Assembly: GCA_016195815.1 (NCBI GenBank)
Contig: JACPYX010000007.1
Coordinates: forward strand, 248,001 to 312,000
DNA: 64,000 nucleotides
Source: Chloroflexota bacterium
GTDB taxonomy: Bacteria; Chloroflexota; Anaerolineae; Anaerolineales; Villigracilaceae
Direction of reading: 5' to 3'
Part shown: piece after piece, positions 1-8,584 of the stretch
Layout of the letters: each line of letters starts with the position of its first letter
Position numbering within the stretch: the stretch's first letter is position 1
The notes under the pieces: model-generated
What the model was told of the DNA's origin: nothing
The model's database searches: none
What the model saw: the letters and a program-made list of their open reading frames with translations, nothing else
Made by a program: the position numbers and the translations under genes

Positions 1-439
1 TGCGCTGGCGTTGTCCGCCGGAGATTTGCGCGGGGTATTGAGCGGCGATGTCTTCGATGCCAAGTCGTTTCAGCCAATGATTGACATTGCTCTCTGGCTC
101 GTAATTATCCGGCGAATGTTTTCCGTCCGGCCCGTAAAAATCGCGGACGCGCAATCCAATCTCCGCGTTTTGTCGAACGGTGGCCCACGGCAGGAGACCA
201 TAATCCTGCAAGATCAACCCGCTGCGCGGGCGCGGACGAGTCAACGGCTGGCCGTCAACCAGAATTTGTCCCGTGATTGGAAATTTCAGCCCGGCCAGCA
301 GATATAGCAAGGTTGTTTTGCCGCAGCCCGACGGACCGAGAATCGCCCACGTCTCGCCGCGCGCGATGGACAGGTTGAATCCATCGAAGATCAGGGCGTT
401 GGGAGAATAGCCAAAAGTGAGCGATTGGATTTGGATCAT
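1..439 (-). CDS. ABC transporter ATP-binding protein, NitT/TauT/SsuB type (partial, C-terminus outside window)
   Basis: ATPase that would energise import by the neighbouring substrate-binding lipoprotein. The ATG is at 437-439 and the frame stays open to base 1, so only the first 146 codons are present. Visible landmarks are the Walker A loop GPSGCGKTT at residues 35-43, a Q-loop region LILQDYGLLPW, and the ABC signature ISGGQRQR at residues 139-146, ending exactly at the window edge. Walker B and the H-loop lie outside. The gene follows the receptor gene by 67 bp on the same strand, the usual receptor/ATPase arrangement; a permease gene is expected beyond the window. The substrate cannot be told; nitrate, sulfonate/taurine or pyrimidine-precursor import are all possible for this subfamily. 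Confidence 0.9.
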   Translation of the reverse strand, partial: MIQIQSLTFGYSPNALIFDGFNLSIARGETWAILGPSGCGKTTLLYLLAGLKFPITGQILVDGQPLTRPRPRSGLILQDYGLLPWATVRQNAEIGLRVRDFYGPDGKHSPDNYEPESNVNHWLKRLGIEDIAAQYPAQISGGQRQR

Positions 440-506
440 TGAGGTGATGGAGGCGTCGCGCCATTCCAATTTGGGTTTGGCGCGACGCTATTTAAACGGG
501 AGCCGC

Positions 507-1478
507 TTACGGCTGAGGAAGAAGCGAGGAGTTCACTGAGTCCGCGTAAGAAACGTCGGCGCTCAACATTCCTTTTTCTTTCGCCCACGCCAGCGCGTCG
601 GCCCATTCTGATTCGGTGGGGACGCCCGCGGCGGGGAAGGGCGGGGCTTTATAAGTCGCGAGCAGCGGCGGCGGGACAAGTTTATTGTCGCTCAAGAGTG
701 TCGTGTATTTTGTCGGATCGTTGTTGAGCAAAGTCGTGGCTTCTTCGAGCGCGGCGAGGAAACTTTTGACGGCTTCGGGATTGGCGTCAATAATTTCCTT
801 GCGGAACGAGATCACGCTGAAACCGTATTCGGGATATTTTGAATCATTGAGTATGACCACTGCGCCTTGTTGCACGGCCAGTGCGCTGAGCGGGTCGGGA
901 AGCACGCCCGCCTTAAGTTCGCCCGACGCCAGCAACGACATGCGGTCCGGAATTTTTGGAACGGCAATCGTTTTGATTTCGTCTTTGGCGAAGCCTTCTT
1001 TTTCGAGCAGGCGATCTGTGACGTATTCGATCACCGTGCCTTGTGACACGCCGATCTCGACATTTTTCAATCCGCCCGGAGTCGTGATTCCGCTTTGAGC
1101 GGAAGCTAGAATAAAAAAGTGCGGCGCTTCGGCGGTTGGTCGAAGCGCGTAACGCACGACTTGCACTTGCGCTTTATCTTTGTTGAAGAGCATGGTCGAG
1201 ATCGTTTCGTTGATCATGCCGTCGGCCTGGCCTGCGGCGATGAGCTGGTCGCGTTCGGGCGCGGAGCCAACCGGAACGAATTCAACATTCAGGCCGCGCT
1301 TTGTAAAGAGTCCTTCCTGTTGCGCGACGTACATTGGCAATGTGTCAATGATCGGTAAAACCGCGATCTTGAGTGTGACCGGCTTGGCAATGGGCGCTTC
1401 AGTTGCGGCAGGCGCGCAACCCGCAAGTATCAAACTTAACAGGGCGGCGGTGAGAATTAATATTTTATAATGACGCAT
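507..1478 (-). CDS. ABC transporter substrate-binding lipoprotein (NMT1/SsuA-like)
   Basis: Extracytoplasmic receptor of an ABC importer, 323 residues. It begins MRHYKILILTAALLSLILAG followed by the lipobox cysteine (LILAGC), so it is a lipid-anchored lipoprotein. The mature part starts TLKIAVLPIIDTLPMYVAQQ, typical of the NMT1/THI5-SsuA-TauA fold, where the first beta strand precedes a helix of the form PxYVAQxxGxF. I chose the ATG at 1478 because AAAGGA precedes it by about 8 nt and because it starts the signal peptide directly; the frame is open upstream to 1580, but that adds a Lys/Arg-rich stretch with no signal character. It is followed by the ATPase gene. The ligand is unknown. Confidence 0.88.
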   Translation of the reverse strand: MRHYKILILTAALLSLILAGCAPAATEAPIAKPVTLKIAVLPIIDTLPMYVAQQEGLFTKRGLNVEFVPVGSAPERDQLIAAGQADGMINETISTMLFNKDKAQVQVVRYALRPTAEAPHFFILASAQSGITTPGGLKNVEIGVSQGTVIEYVTDRLLEKEGFAKDEIKTIAVPKIPDRMSLLASGELKAGVLPDPLSALAVQQGAVVILNDSKYPEYGFSVISFRKEIIDANPEAVKSFLAALEEATTLLNNDPTKYTTLLSDNKLVPPPLLATYKAPPFPAAGVPTESEWADALAWAKEKGMLSADVSYADSVNSSLLPQP

Positions 1479-1586
1479 AATATCCATCCTTTGGAATGAT
1501 TTAACTGCTCTTGTGATTTTACAGGACGGACGCTTTGACTCGTCAGGACATATTGCCTCAAATTTGTTGAGAAATATCACATGGCT

Positions 1587-2753
1587 TCACAGCCCGATAA
1601 GCAGGATCAGGTCGTTGACGTTTGTGCCGGAATAACCCGGCTTCAATAAATCGCTGAGGGACTCGAAGAACGGGTACGCGTCATTGCGGGACAAATGATC
1701 GGCCGCGAACATCCCAAGCCTTTCCGCCCGCTGACGGCTTTCGCCGTTAGCCGCCGCGCCTGCCGCATCGGTGGGGCCGTCGTCGCCGTCGGTGGCGAGC
1801 GAGATCAGCAAAACGTTTTCGACGCCGCTCAATTCGTCCACGGCGGCCAGCGCCAATTCCTGGTTGCGCCCGCCTTTGCCATTGCCTTTTATTGTCACCG
1901 TTGTTTCTCCGCCGGCGATCAGGCAAAATGAATTCAGCCTCTTTCTTCTTTCTTCTTTCAATTGTTTCGCAAATTGCAGGCCGATTACCCTGGCTTCGCC
2001 TTGAATTTCCGCGCTGAGGATTTCTGAATGAAAGCCGTTGGCCTCTGCCTGCTTTCGCGCGGCTTGCGCGGCAATGCGAATATCGCCGACGATAAAATTT
2101 TGCACGCGCGTTCCAAGCGACGAATCAATCGTCAAGCCGGACGCAATCGTCTCAAGCGAATTGCCAATCACATCCGACAAAATCAAGCTGATGACCTGCG
2201 CTTTTGTGGCCCGCGCTAATCCGCCGCCTTTGATGCGATCAAGTTGGCGGCGGATGATGTTGATCTCGTGAATCGTCGCGCCGCTGGCTAAAAGCGATGA
2301 TGTTGCCGATTGAATATCTTCGAGCGCGACGCCGTCTCTCGGCGCGGCGACCAGCGCCGAGCCTCCGCCGGAAATGAGACAGATCAGCAAATCATCTTCG
2401 TTCAAACGCGAGACAAATTCCAGCGCGGCGCGTCCCGCCGCGAGACTGCGCGCGTCCGGGACGGGATGTCCGCTTTCGATAACGGCGGCCCGTTCCGAAG
2501 TCCCGGGCGAGGCGTGTTTCGTGATGATAAGCGCATCGGTGAAGTGAGTCAAAATGCCGGCCGCGGCCAATGTCATGGGTTCGGCGGCTTTGCCGATCCC
2601 CAATAAATAAATCCGTTTGTGTGGCGGTAGTGCCGCCGTTGTCAAAAAGTCGCGCACGATTTTTCCCGGCTCGACTGCCTCTAGCGCGGCGGCGAGAATT
2701 CCCAAAACGCGCCTGTCTTGCAAAGTGTGTGTGCGAAAACGATTCGCGTCCAT
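1587..2753 (-). CDS. Glycerate 2-kinase, MOFRL family
   Basis: Phosphorylates D-glycerate (usually to 2-phosphoglycerate) with ATP, feeding glycerate into lower glycolysis. The 388 residues match the usual size of the GckA/TtuD-type family. The N-terminal DUF4147 part has the glycine-rich segment [10 protein letters not shown] and the [13 protein letters not shown] region. The C-terminal MOFRL part has [11 protein letters not shown] and [16 protein letters not shown]. The ATG at 2753 lies only 20 bp from the divergent start of the D-glycerate dehydrogenase gene, so the enzymes that make and use glycerate probably share a control region. A TATACT box ends 6 nt before this ATG and no Shine-Dalgarno sequence fits between them, suggesting a leaderless transcript. 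Confidence 0.9.
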   Translation of the reverse strand: MDANRFRTHTLQDRRVLGILAAALEAVEPGKIVRDFLTTAALPPHKRIYLLGIGKAAEPMTLAAAGILTHFTDALIITKHASPGTSERAAVIESGHPVPDARSLAAGRAALEFVSRLNEDDLLICLISGGGSALVAAPRDGVALEDIQSATSSLLASGATIHEINIIRRQLDRIKGGGLARATKAQVISLILSDVIGNSLETIASGLTIDSSLGTRVQNFIVGDIRIAAQAARKQAEANGFHSEILSAEIQGEARVIGLQFAKQLKEERRKRLNSFCLIAGGETTVTIKGNGKGGRNQELALAAVDELSGVENVLLISLATDGDDGPTDAAGAAANGESRQRAERLGMFAADHLSRNDAYPFFESLSDLLKPGYSGTNVNDLILLIGL

Positions 2754-2759
2754 GCTTGC

Positions 2760-2767
2760 AGTATACT
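2760..2767. promoter_or_regulatory. Shared palindromic -10 box for two divergent, probably leaderless genes
   Basis: AGTATACT at 2760-2767 is its own reverse complement, so each strand reads TATACT. On the plus strand the hexamer is 2762-2767, and a start 7 nt later is 2774, the A of the dehydrogenase ATG. On the minus strand the hexamer runs 2765 to 2760, and 7 nt later is 2753, the A of the glycerate kinase ATG. No clear -35 box is seen on either side; those positions lie inside the opposing coding regions. Promoter activity is inferred from sequence only. Confidence 0.6.
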
Positions 2768-2773
2768 TCGGCT

Positions 2774-3739
2774 ATGACGAAGCCGAAAGTTTTTGTGACG
2801 CGCGAAATCCCCGATAAGGGACTCGATCTGGTAAAAGAATTTTGCGATGCAGATATTTGGCCGCATGAAATACCGCCCGCGCGTGCTGAGTTGGTTGCGC
2901 GCGTCCGGGATGTGGACGGCCTGCTTTCCATGCTGACCGAAAAAGTGGACGCCGAGTTGATGGATGCCGCGCCGCGCTTGAAAGTGATCAGCAATTTTGC
3001 GGTGGGCGTTGATAATGTGGACGTGCCCGCCGCGACTGCGCGCAAGATCCCGGTTGGCAACACGCCCGGCGTGCTGACCGATGCCACCGCGGATATGGCC
3101 TTCGCATTGCTGATGTCCGCCGCGCGGCGCGTGACGGAGGGAGAACGCTATGTGCGCGCTGGAAAATGGAAGACGTGGAGTCCGCAATTTTTGCTCGGCG
3201 CGGATTTTGCCGGCGCGACGCTGGGCATTATTGGATTTGGACGAATTGGGCAGGCCGTTGCAAAACGCGCGCAGGGATTTGATTTGCGTGTGATTTACTT
3301 CGATCCGTCGTCGCAACCTGCATTTGGCGCAACTCCCGTTGATCTGGATGCACTTTTGCACGAATCGGACTTCATCTCTTTGCACGTGCCATTGACCGAA
3401 GAAACGCGTCACATGATAAACGCGGGCGCGTTAAGTAAGATGAAGCCAAACGCGGTTTTGGTTAATACCGCGCGCGGCCCGGTCGTTGACCCGCAGGCTT
3501 TGTATGCTGCGTTGAAATCAAAACAAATCTTTGCCGCCGCGCTGGATGTGACCGAACCCGAACCGTTGCCTGTTGACAGCCCGCTGTTGGAACTGGATAA
3601 CTGCATCATTATTCCGCATCTGGGAAGCGCTAGTAAACATACGCGTGACATGATGTCCCTGCTGGCCGCGCAGAATTTGATCGCCGGATTGAAAGGCGAG
3701 CAGTTGCCGAATTGCGTAAATAAAAAAGTTTACTACTAA
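2774..3739 (+). CDS. D-glycerate dehydrogenase / hydroxypyruvate-glyoxylate reductase (D-2-hydroxyacid dehydrogenase family)
   Basis: NAD(P)H-linked reduction of hydroxypyruvate or glyoxylate to D-glycerate or glycolate. The protein has 321 residues. The Rossmann motif [16 protein letters not shown] is followed by a strand ending in Asp (YFDPSS), which favours NAD(H). The catalytic Arg is in NTARGPVVD, the Glu is in the TEPEPLP region, and the His is in [12 protein letters not shown]. The start ATG at 2774 matches the family N-terminus ([11 protein letters not shown]). Pairing with the divergent glycerate kinase supports hydroxypyruvate/glycerate as substrate, although glyoxylate reductase or phosphoglycerate dehydrogenase-like activity cannot be excluded. 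The 3' flank up to 3858 holds no gene that I can support. Confidence 0.88.
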   Translation: MTKPKVFVTREIPDKGLDLVKEFCDADIWPHEIPPARAELVARVRDVDGLLSMLTEKVDAELMDAAPRLKVISNFAVGVDNVDVPAATARKIPVGNTPGVLTDATADMAFALLMSAARRVTEGERYVRAGKWKTWSPQFLLGADFAGATLGIIGFGRIGQAVAKRAQGFDLRVIYFDPSSQPAFGATPVDLDALLHESDFISLHVPLTEETRHMINAGALSKMKPNAVLVNTARGPVVDPQALYAALKSKQIFAAALDVTEPEPLPVDSPLLELDNCIIIPHLGSASKHTRDMMSLLAAQNLIAGLKGEQLPNCVNKKVYY

Positions 3740-3858
3740 GAAAATTTCAAAGACCGTTTTTTGCATGAACAGCGAATCATCAAGCAGATCATGTTGCATG
3801 GATAAAAGTTTCGCTTGTCTGTGAACTTTTTATCGAACGCCTGCAAAAGCGAAGTGCA

Positions 3859-3887
3859 TTGACTAGACAAATCTACTGATGTACAAT
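3859..3887 (+). promoter_or_regulatory. Promoter of the purine operon
   Basis: TTGACT at 3859-3864 and TACAAT at 3882-3887 are separated by 17 nt, a good vegetative sigma promoter. Transcription would start near 3894, giving a leader of about 23 nt with a GGAAAG ribosome site before the GTG of purL. This leader is too short for a purine riboswitch, and no other regulatory element is visible, so control would have to act at the promoter. Confidence 0.7.
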
Positions 3888-3916
3888 CGCCCCAATTTCA
3901 TTGGAAAGAACAACCC

Positions 3917-6769
3917 GTGTCCATCTATCGTTTTGTCGTTCACTTCACTAACTTCGATCCTCGTTCGGCAAGATACCTTTCCGACGCGCACGCACTGGGG
4001 TTTCATAATTTGCAAAGGATCAAGTGTCAGGATTTATACTTCATCGAGGGTCAGTTGTCGCAGAAAGAATTGCAGCAATTGGCCCTCAAACTTTTAACGG
4101 ATCCTGTGACGCAATCCGCCTCGTGGGCGGAACTGCCTGCGCCTCCTTCCGCGCTCGAACCGGGTACCGCTATCGTGGAAGTTTCCCTTCGTCCAGGCGT
4201 CACTGACCCGGTCGCCCACGAAATTATCCGCGCCGCGCACGAACTTGGTTTTGGCGGAGTTCGGCGCGCAGCCACCGGCCAGCGCTTCCTTCTCACGCTT
4301 GATAACGAATCTGCTTCGACGTTTATTGATTCGGCCAATAAACTTGCGGCACAGCTTCTCGCCAATCCTGTCATTCATTGCTGGGTAGTTGGCGAGATCG
4401 CCCCATCATTTCTACAGGAAATGGAATCAAGCGGGGCAGTGGAAATCATTTCCATTTGTAACTTGACCGATGAAGAGTTGCTTGCTTTGTCCAAAGATCG
4501 CCGCGCTGCGCTCGATCTTGCAGAAATGAAGGCCATTCAAAGCTATTGCGTCAAAGAGAACCGCGAACTGACCGATGCGGAATTCGAGACAATCGCTCAA
4601 ACATGGAGCGAACACTGCGGGCATAAAACTTTTAAAGCAAAAATCGAACTTAATGATGGACGGGAAATCAACTCGATCTTGAAAACCTATCTCAAATCCG
4701 CCACCGACGAAATCAACGCCCCCTGGGTCTTATCTGCTTTTGTTGATAACGCGGGCATTATTGACCTGGATGGCGAGAATGAAGTCTCTTTCAAAGTGGA
4801 GACGCACAACCATCCGTCAGCGATTGAACCGTTCGGCGGAGCGAACACAGGAGTCGGCGGGGTCATACGCGATGTGCTGGGCGTCTCGCATAAACCGATT
4901 GCCAACACAGACATCCTGTGTTTCGGTCCGCAAAATGTCACCTTTGACCAGCTTCCGCAAGGCGTGCTTCATCCTCGCCGTGTGATGTCTGGCGTGGTTG
5001 CGGGCGTGCAGGATTACGGCAACAAGATCGGCATTCCCACTGTCAACGGGGCAATTCTTTTTGACGAAGGCTATACCGCCAACCCGTTGGTATTTTGCGG
5101 GTGTGTCGGCATCGCTCCAAAAGGGTTGCATGTCCGCAGTCCGCAAAAGGGAGACCGAGTCATTGTGCTTGGCGGACAAACAGGGCGTGATGGACTGCGA
5201 GGCGCAACTTTTTCTTCCATGACAATGGACGCGCAAACAGGCGAAGTCGCGGGGGCTTCCGTTCAAATCGGCGATCCGATCACCGAGAAAGGATTGATTG
5301 ATGTCATCGTCCGCGCGCGCGATTTAAAACTGTATCACGCCATCACCGATTGCGGCGCAGGCGGATTTTCCTCCGCAATTGGAGAAATGTCTTCCGCCAT
5401 CGGCGCAGATATCGAACTTCAGAATGTCCATTTGAAATATGCGGGTCTCGCCCCGTGGGAGATCTGGCTTTCTGAAGCGCAGGAACGCATGGTGCTTGCA
5501 GTTGCGCCTGAACACGTCGCAGCTCTTCAGGAATTGTGCGACACCTACGATACACAGCTGACAGACGTCGGAGAATTTACGGGTACTCATCGTCTGGTCG
5601 TGCGTTATGCAGGCAAAGTTGTTGTTGATCTGGAAAACGATTTTTTACATGACGGGATTCCGCAACGGCAATTAAAAGCGGTAATTAGGGATCGGGTAAT
5701 TGATAATCAGGAAGACCCCCTAATCTCTAATTACCAATTACCCAATATCTTGCTCCAACTTCTTTCTCACCCGAATATAGCGAGCAAGGCTTCTGTGATT
5801 AGAATCTACGATCACGAGGTTCAAGGCGGCACAGTCATCAAACCATTGACTGGCGTTGAAGCCGATGCTCCATCCGATGCAAGCGTGATTCATCCCCTCG
5901 GTGCAAAAGGACTCGCGGGCGTTGCCATTGCCAACGGCGTCAATCCCGAATATGGCAAACGTGACGCGTATCGCATGGCGTTTGCCGTTGTAGATGAAGC
6001 CGTCCGCAATCTGGTGGCGGTCGGCGCAGACCCTGAACGAATTGCCATCCTCGATAATTTCTGCTGGGGCGATCCGCTGTGCCCTGAAACGCTCGGCTCG
6101 CTTGTTGAAGCCGCGCGCGGCTGTCATGATGCGGCATTGCTTTATCGCACGCCCTTTATCAGCGGCAAAGATTCGCTCAATAACGAATACATGGGCGCCG
6201 ACGGTCAGCGTCATGCCATTCCGCCCACGCTGTTGATCTCGTCCATCGGCGTGATGCAAGATATCACTGAAGCCGTCACAATGGATTTGAAAGAAGCGGG
6301 CAACGAACTTTATCTGGTTGGAAAATTTGCACCGACATTTGGCGGCTCACATTTTTCATTGGTCACTTCTCAACACAAAAATGAATCTGTGCCAGATGTA
6401 AACAGGATCACCCCGCAAGTTTACAAAGCATTGCATCAAGCCATCAAAGCAAAATTGATTCGTTCATCCCACGATCTCTCTGAAGGCGGATTGGCAGTCG
6501 CGGCCGCGGAAATGTGTATCGGTGGACGCCTCGGCATTGACCTGACTCTCGACAGGGTTCCGCTTCAGACTCCCCTCAGCCTGTTCGGCGAAACGACAGG
6601 CTGCCTGCTCGTTGAGATTGCTCCTGCAAATATCGCCGCTTTTGAATTGATCTTCAAAGACCTGCCGCTTATCAAAATCGGACAGGTAACATCCGACTCT
6701 ATTCTTAAGTTTGGCGATGATGCCATCCTAGTCGGCAGCCTGGCTAATGCCTTCAATCCTTCCTCCTAA
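3917..6769 (+). CDS. purL: Phosphoribosylformylglycinamidine synthase, PurS-PurL fusion
   Basis: Catalyses the ATP-dependent conversion of FGAR to FGAM with ammonia supplied by PurQ. Of the 950 residues, about 1-75 and 85-160 look like two PurS-type alpha/beta modules in tandem (for example AIVEVSLRPGVTDPVAHEII), and the rest is the PurL ATPase core. Core signatures include TWSEHCGHKTFK and HNHPSAIEPFGGANTGVGGV. The small PurS subunit that many bacteria encode separately is therefore covalently attached here; the glutaminase is the next gene. The start is GTG at 3917, with a GGAAAG site 7-8 nt upstream. Residues about 589-611 are encoded by an AT-rich inverted-repeat insertion in the linker just before the second core half (LLQLLSHPNIASK). 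First gene of the operon. Confidence 0.95.
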   Translation: MSIYRFVVHFTNFDPRSARYLSDAHALGFHNLQRIKCQDLYFIEGQLSQKELQQLALKLLTDPVTQSASWAELPAPPSALEPGTAIVEVSLRPGVTDPVAHEIIRAAHELGFGGVRRAATGQRFLLTLDNESASTFIDSANKLAAQLLANPVIHCWVVGEIAPSFLQEMESSGAVEIISICNLTDEELLALSKDRRAALDLAEMKAIQSYCVKENRELTDAEFETIAQTWSEHCGHKTFKAKIELNDGREINSILKTYLKSATDEINAPWVLSAFVDNAGIIDLDGENEVSFKVETHNHPSAIEPFGGANTGVGGVIRDVLGVSHKPIANTDILCFGPQNVTFDQLPQGVLHPRRVMSGVVAGVQDYGNKIGIPTVNGAILFDEGYTANPLVFCGCVGIAPKGLHVRSPQKGDRVIVLGGQTGRDGLRGATFSSMTMDAQTGEVAGASVQIGDPITEKGLIDVIVRARDLKLYHAITDCGAGGFSSAIGEMSSAIGADIELQNVHLKYAGLAPWEIWLSEAQERMVLAVAPEHVAALQELCDTYDTQLTDVGEFTGTHRLVVRYAGKVVVDLENDFLHDGIPQRQLKAVIRDRVIDNQEDPLISNYQLPNILLQLLSHPNIASKASVIRIYDHEVQGGTVIKPLTGVEADAPSDASVIHPLGAKGLAGVAIANGVNPEYGKRDAYRMAFAVVDEAVRNLVAVGADPERIAILDNFCWGDPLCPETLGSLVEAARGCHDAALLYRTPFISGKDSLNNEYMGADGQRHAIPPTLLISSIGVMQDITEAVTMDLKEAGNELYLVGKFAPTFGGSHFSLVTSQHKNESVPDVNRITPQVYKALHQAIKAKLIRSSHDLSEGGLAVAAAEMCIGGRLGIDLTLDRVPLQTPLSLFGETTGCLLVEIAPANIAAFELIFKDLPLIKIGQVTSDSILKFGDDAILVGSLANAFNPSS
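5681..5747. repeat. AT-rich palindromic repeat inserted in frame within purL
   Basis: The left arm contains GGGTAATTGATAAT (5694-5707) and the right arm ATTACCAATTACCC (from about 5731), which pair with one mismatch. Both arms are built from TAATTAGGGAT / TAATTGGTAATTAGAGAT-like units. The 67 bp keep the purL frame and encode a linker of about 22 residues rich in Asn, Gln and Ile that has no counterpart I know of in other PurL proteins. Confidence 0.6.
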
Positions 6770-6802
6770 ATCCCAATCACCTGCTCTCTAATTTCCTAAC
6801 CC

Positions 6803-7600
6803 ATGAAACCAAAAGCCCTCATCTTACAAGCCCACGGAACGAACCGCGATTACGATGCCGCCGAAGCGTTGACTTTGGCAGGCGCCGACCCTGAAGGTGT
6901 GCCGCTCAATCATCTGCGATCCGGGAAGAAGCATTTCGGCGATTATCAAATGCTAGTCCTTCCAGGCGGATTCTCCTATGCCGACGCGCTCGGCGCGGGC
7001 AAACTGCTTGCCATTGACTTGAATACGTATTTTGTTAATGAGATCGATCAATTTGTCAGCGCTGGAAAACCCGTGATTGGCATTTGCAACGGATTTCAGG
7101 CATTGGTAAAGTCGGGAATATTGCCAGGAGAGAGATTAGAGAATAGTAAGCAGAGAGTAGTGCACAGCGCTGTTACATTAACATTTAATTCGCAAGGTCA
7201 TTTTGAGTGTCGTTGGGTGACGATCATGCCTGTATCTCAAAAATGTATTTGGACAAAAAACTTAAGTGAGAACATCACCTGTCCCATTGCACACGGCGAA
7301 GGCAATTTCCAAACCGCAGAACTCTTTCCTCTCTCCTCTTTCTTCAAACAAGATCAAATCGCCCTCACCTACATCCACACTGACGGCTCACCTGCTGATG
7401 GGGAATATCCTGCCAACCCCAACGGTTCAGTTTTCGATATCGCAGGCATTTGTAATCCGCAGGGAAATGTGTTGGGATTGATGCCGCACCCCGAGAATCA
7501 CATCCATCCATTTCAACATCCGAACTGGACGCGCGGCGCAAATCATCACAGCGGGCTGGCTTTGTTTCAAAATGGCGTCAAGTATGCAAGCAATTTATAA
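6803..7600 (+). CDS. purQ: Phosphoribosylformylglycinamidine synthase glutaminase subunit PurQ
   Basis: Class I glutamine amidotransferase that delivers ammonia to PurL; 265 residues. The nucleophile is the Cys in GICNGFQALV, and the catalytic His-Glu pair is in LMPHPENHIHP. The oxyanion region VLPGGFSYADALGAGK is typical. The gene follows purL by 33 bp. Between LPG and VTLTFNSQGHFECRWV there is an extra stretch of about 14 residues encoded by low-complexity GAGAGATTAGAGAA-type DNA (7126-7165), absent from the family as I know it; it probably forms a surface loop. The C-terminus (RGANHHSGLALFQNGV) is complete. Confidence 0.95.
   Translation: MKPKALILQAHGTNRDYDAAEALTLAGADPEGVPLNHLRSGKKHFGDYQMLVLPGGFSYADALGAGKLLAIDLNTYFVNEIDQFVSAGKPVIGICNGFQALVKSGILPGERLENSKQRVVHSAVTLTFNSQGHFECRWVTIMPVSQKCIWTKNLSENITCPIAHGEGNFQTAELFPLSSFFKQDQIALTYIHTDGSPADGEYPANPNGSVFDIAGICNPQGNVLGLMPHPENHIHPFQHPNWTRGANHHSGLALFQNGVKYASNL
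7126..7165. repeat. Low-complexity repeat remnant inserted in frame within purQ
   Basis: The purine-rich GAGAGATTAGAGAATAGTAA stretch interrupts a normally short loop of PurQ. It shares AGAGATTAG-type units with the palindromic insert in purL and with the purL-purQ spacer (complement of CTCTCTAATTTCC near 6783). I read these as decayed copies of one short repeat family, which is inference. Confidence 0.4.
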
Positions 7601-7612
7601 AACGGAGAAACA

Positions 7613-8584
7613 ATGATCTCAAAAGAAGAACTCATCAAACTTCTTCCGCAGGCTTTGGGCGGAACGGATTTGCCTTTAGCAGGAAAGACTTCTGGCAAGG
7701 TGCGCGATTGGTACGATCTTTCCAACGGGGAAAGATTGATTATCACAACAGACCGCCTCTCTGCATTTGATATTGTTTTGGCGCATGTCCCATACAAGGG
7801 GCAGGTACTCAATCAATTATCCGCCTGGTGGTTTGAGCAAACACAGGACCTCATCCCCAATCACCTGGTTTCCATTCCCGACCCGAATGCCGCCATTGTG
7901 CGCGTCGCGGATCCGTTAATGGTGGAGGTCATTGTGCGCGGATATATCACGGGAGTCACAACTACCGCGTTATGGTATCGCTATTCGCTTGGCGAGCGTG
8001 ATATTTATGGCTACACCTTTCCTGATGGATTGCAAAAGAATGCCGCCCTGCCTGAGCCGATCATCACGCCCACAACCAAAGGCGGCGCAACGGGACATGA
8101 CGAACGCCTGACCTGTGCCGAAGTCGTTGAGAAAGGCTTGCTCGATGCGAAGACATGGGGTCAAGTTCAAGCAGCGGCGCTGGCAATTTTCAAACGCGGG
8201 CAGGAGGTGGCGCGCAAAGCGGATTTAATTCTTGTAGATACGAAGTACGAATTTGGAATTGCACCTGATGGAAGCGTGGTGCTAATTGATGAAGTGCATA
8301 CCCCCGATTCTTCGCGCTTTTGGAAGGCGGACACTTACGAAGAACGTTTTGCCGCAGGTGCAGACCCTGAAAATTTTGATAAAGAATTCGTTCGCCTGGA
8401 ATATGCAAAGCATGGCTATCGTGGTGATGGCGAAATTCCAGCTATGCCCGCGGAGTTATGGGCGGCGGCGAGCGAACGTTATATCACGATCTATGAATTA
8501 TTGACGGGCAAAACATTTGAAGCGGGAGTTTATCCTGTTGAGCCGCGCTTGATTGATAATTTGCGAAAGGCAGGCATTAATTGA
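7613..8584 (+). CDS. purC: SAICAR synthase
   Basis: Joins CAIR with aspartate using ATP to give SAICAR. It has 323 residues, the longer form of the family. Signatures are GKTSGKVRDWYDL near the N-terminus (phosphate-binding), TDRLSAFD, NQLSAWWF, PLMVEVIVRGYITG, and the C-terminal LIDEVHTPDSSRFW. The ATG at 7613 has a GGAGAAACA site just upstream, 12 bp after purQ. Its stop overlaps the TTG start of purE by 4 bp (TTGA at 8581-8584), implying translational coupling with the enzyme that makes its substrate. Confidence 0.96.
   Translation: MISKEELIKLLPQALGGTDLPLAGKTSGKVRDWYDLSNGERLIITTDRLSAFDIVLAHVPYKGQVLNQLSAWWFEQTQDLIPNHLVSIPDPNAAIVRVADPLMVEVIVRGYITGVTTTALWYRYSLGERDIYGYTFPDGLQKNAALPEPIITPTTKGGATGHDERLTCAEVVEKGLLDAKTWGQVQAAALAIFKRGQEVARKADLILVDTKYEFGIAPDGSVVLIDEVHTPDSSRFWKADTYEERFAAGADPENFDKEFVRLEYAKHGYRGDGEIPAMPAELWAAASERYITIYELLTGKTFEAGVYPVEPRLIDNLRKAGIN

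Noticed and set aside
3740-3858. Riboswitch or small gene before the purine operon
   Set aside because: The promoter lies downstream of this stretch and the transcribed leader is only about 23 nt; no purine-riboswitch fold is seen.
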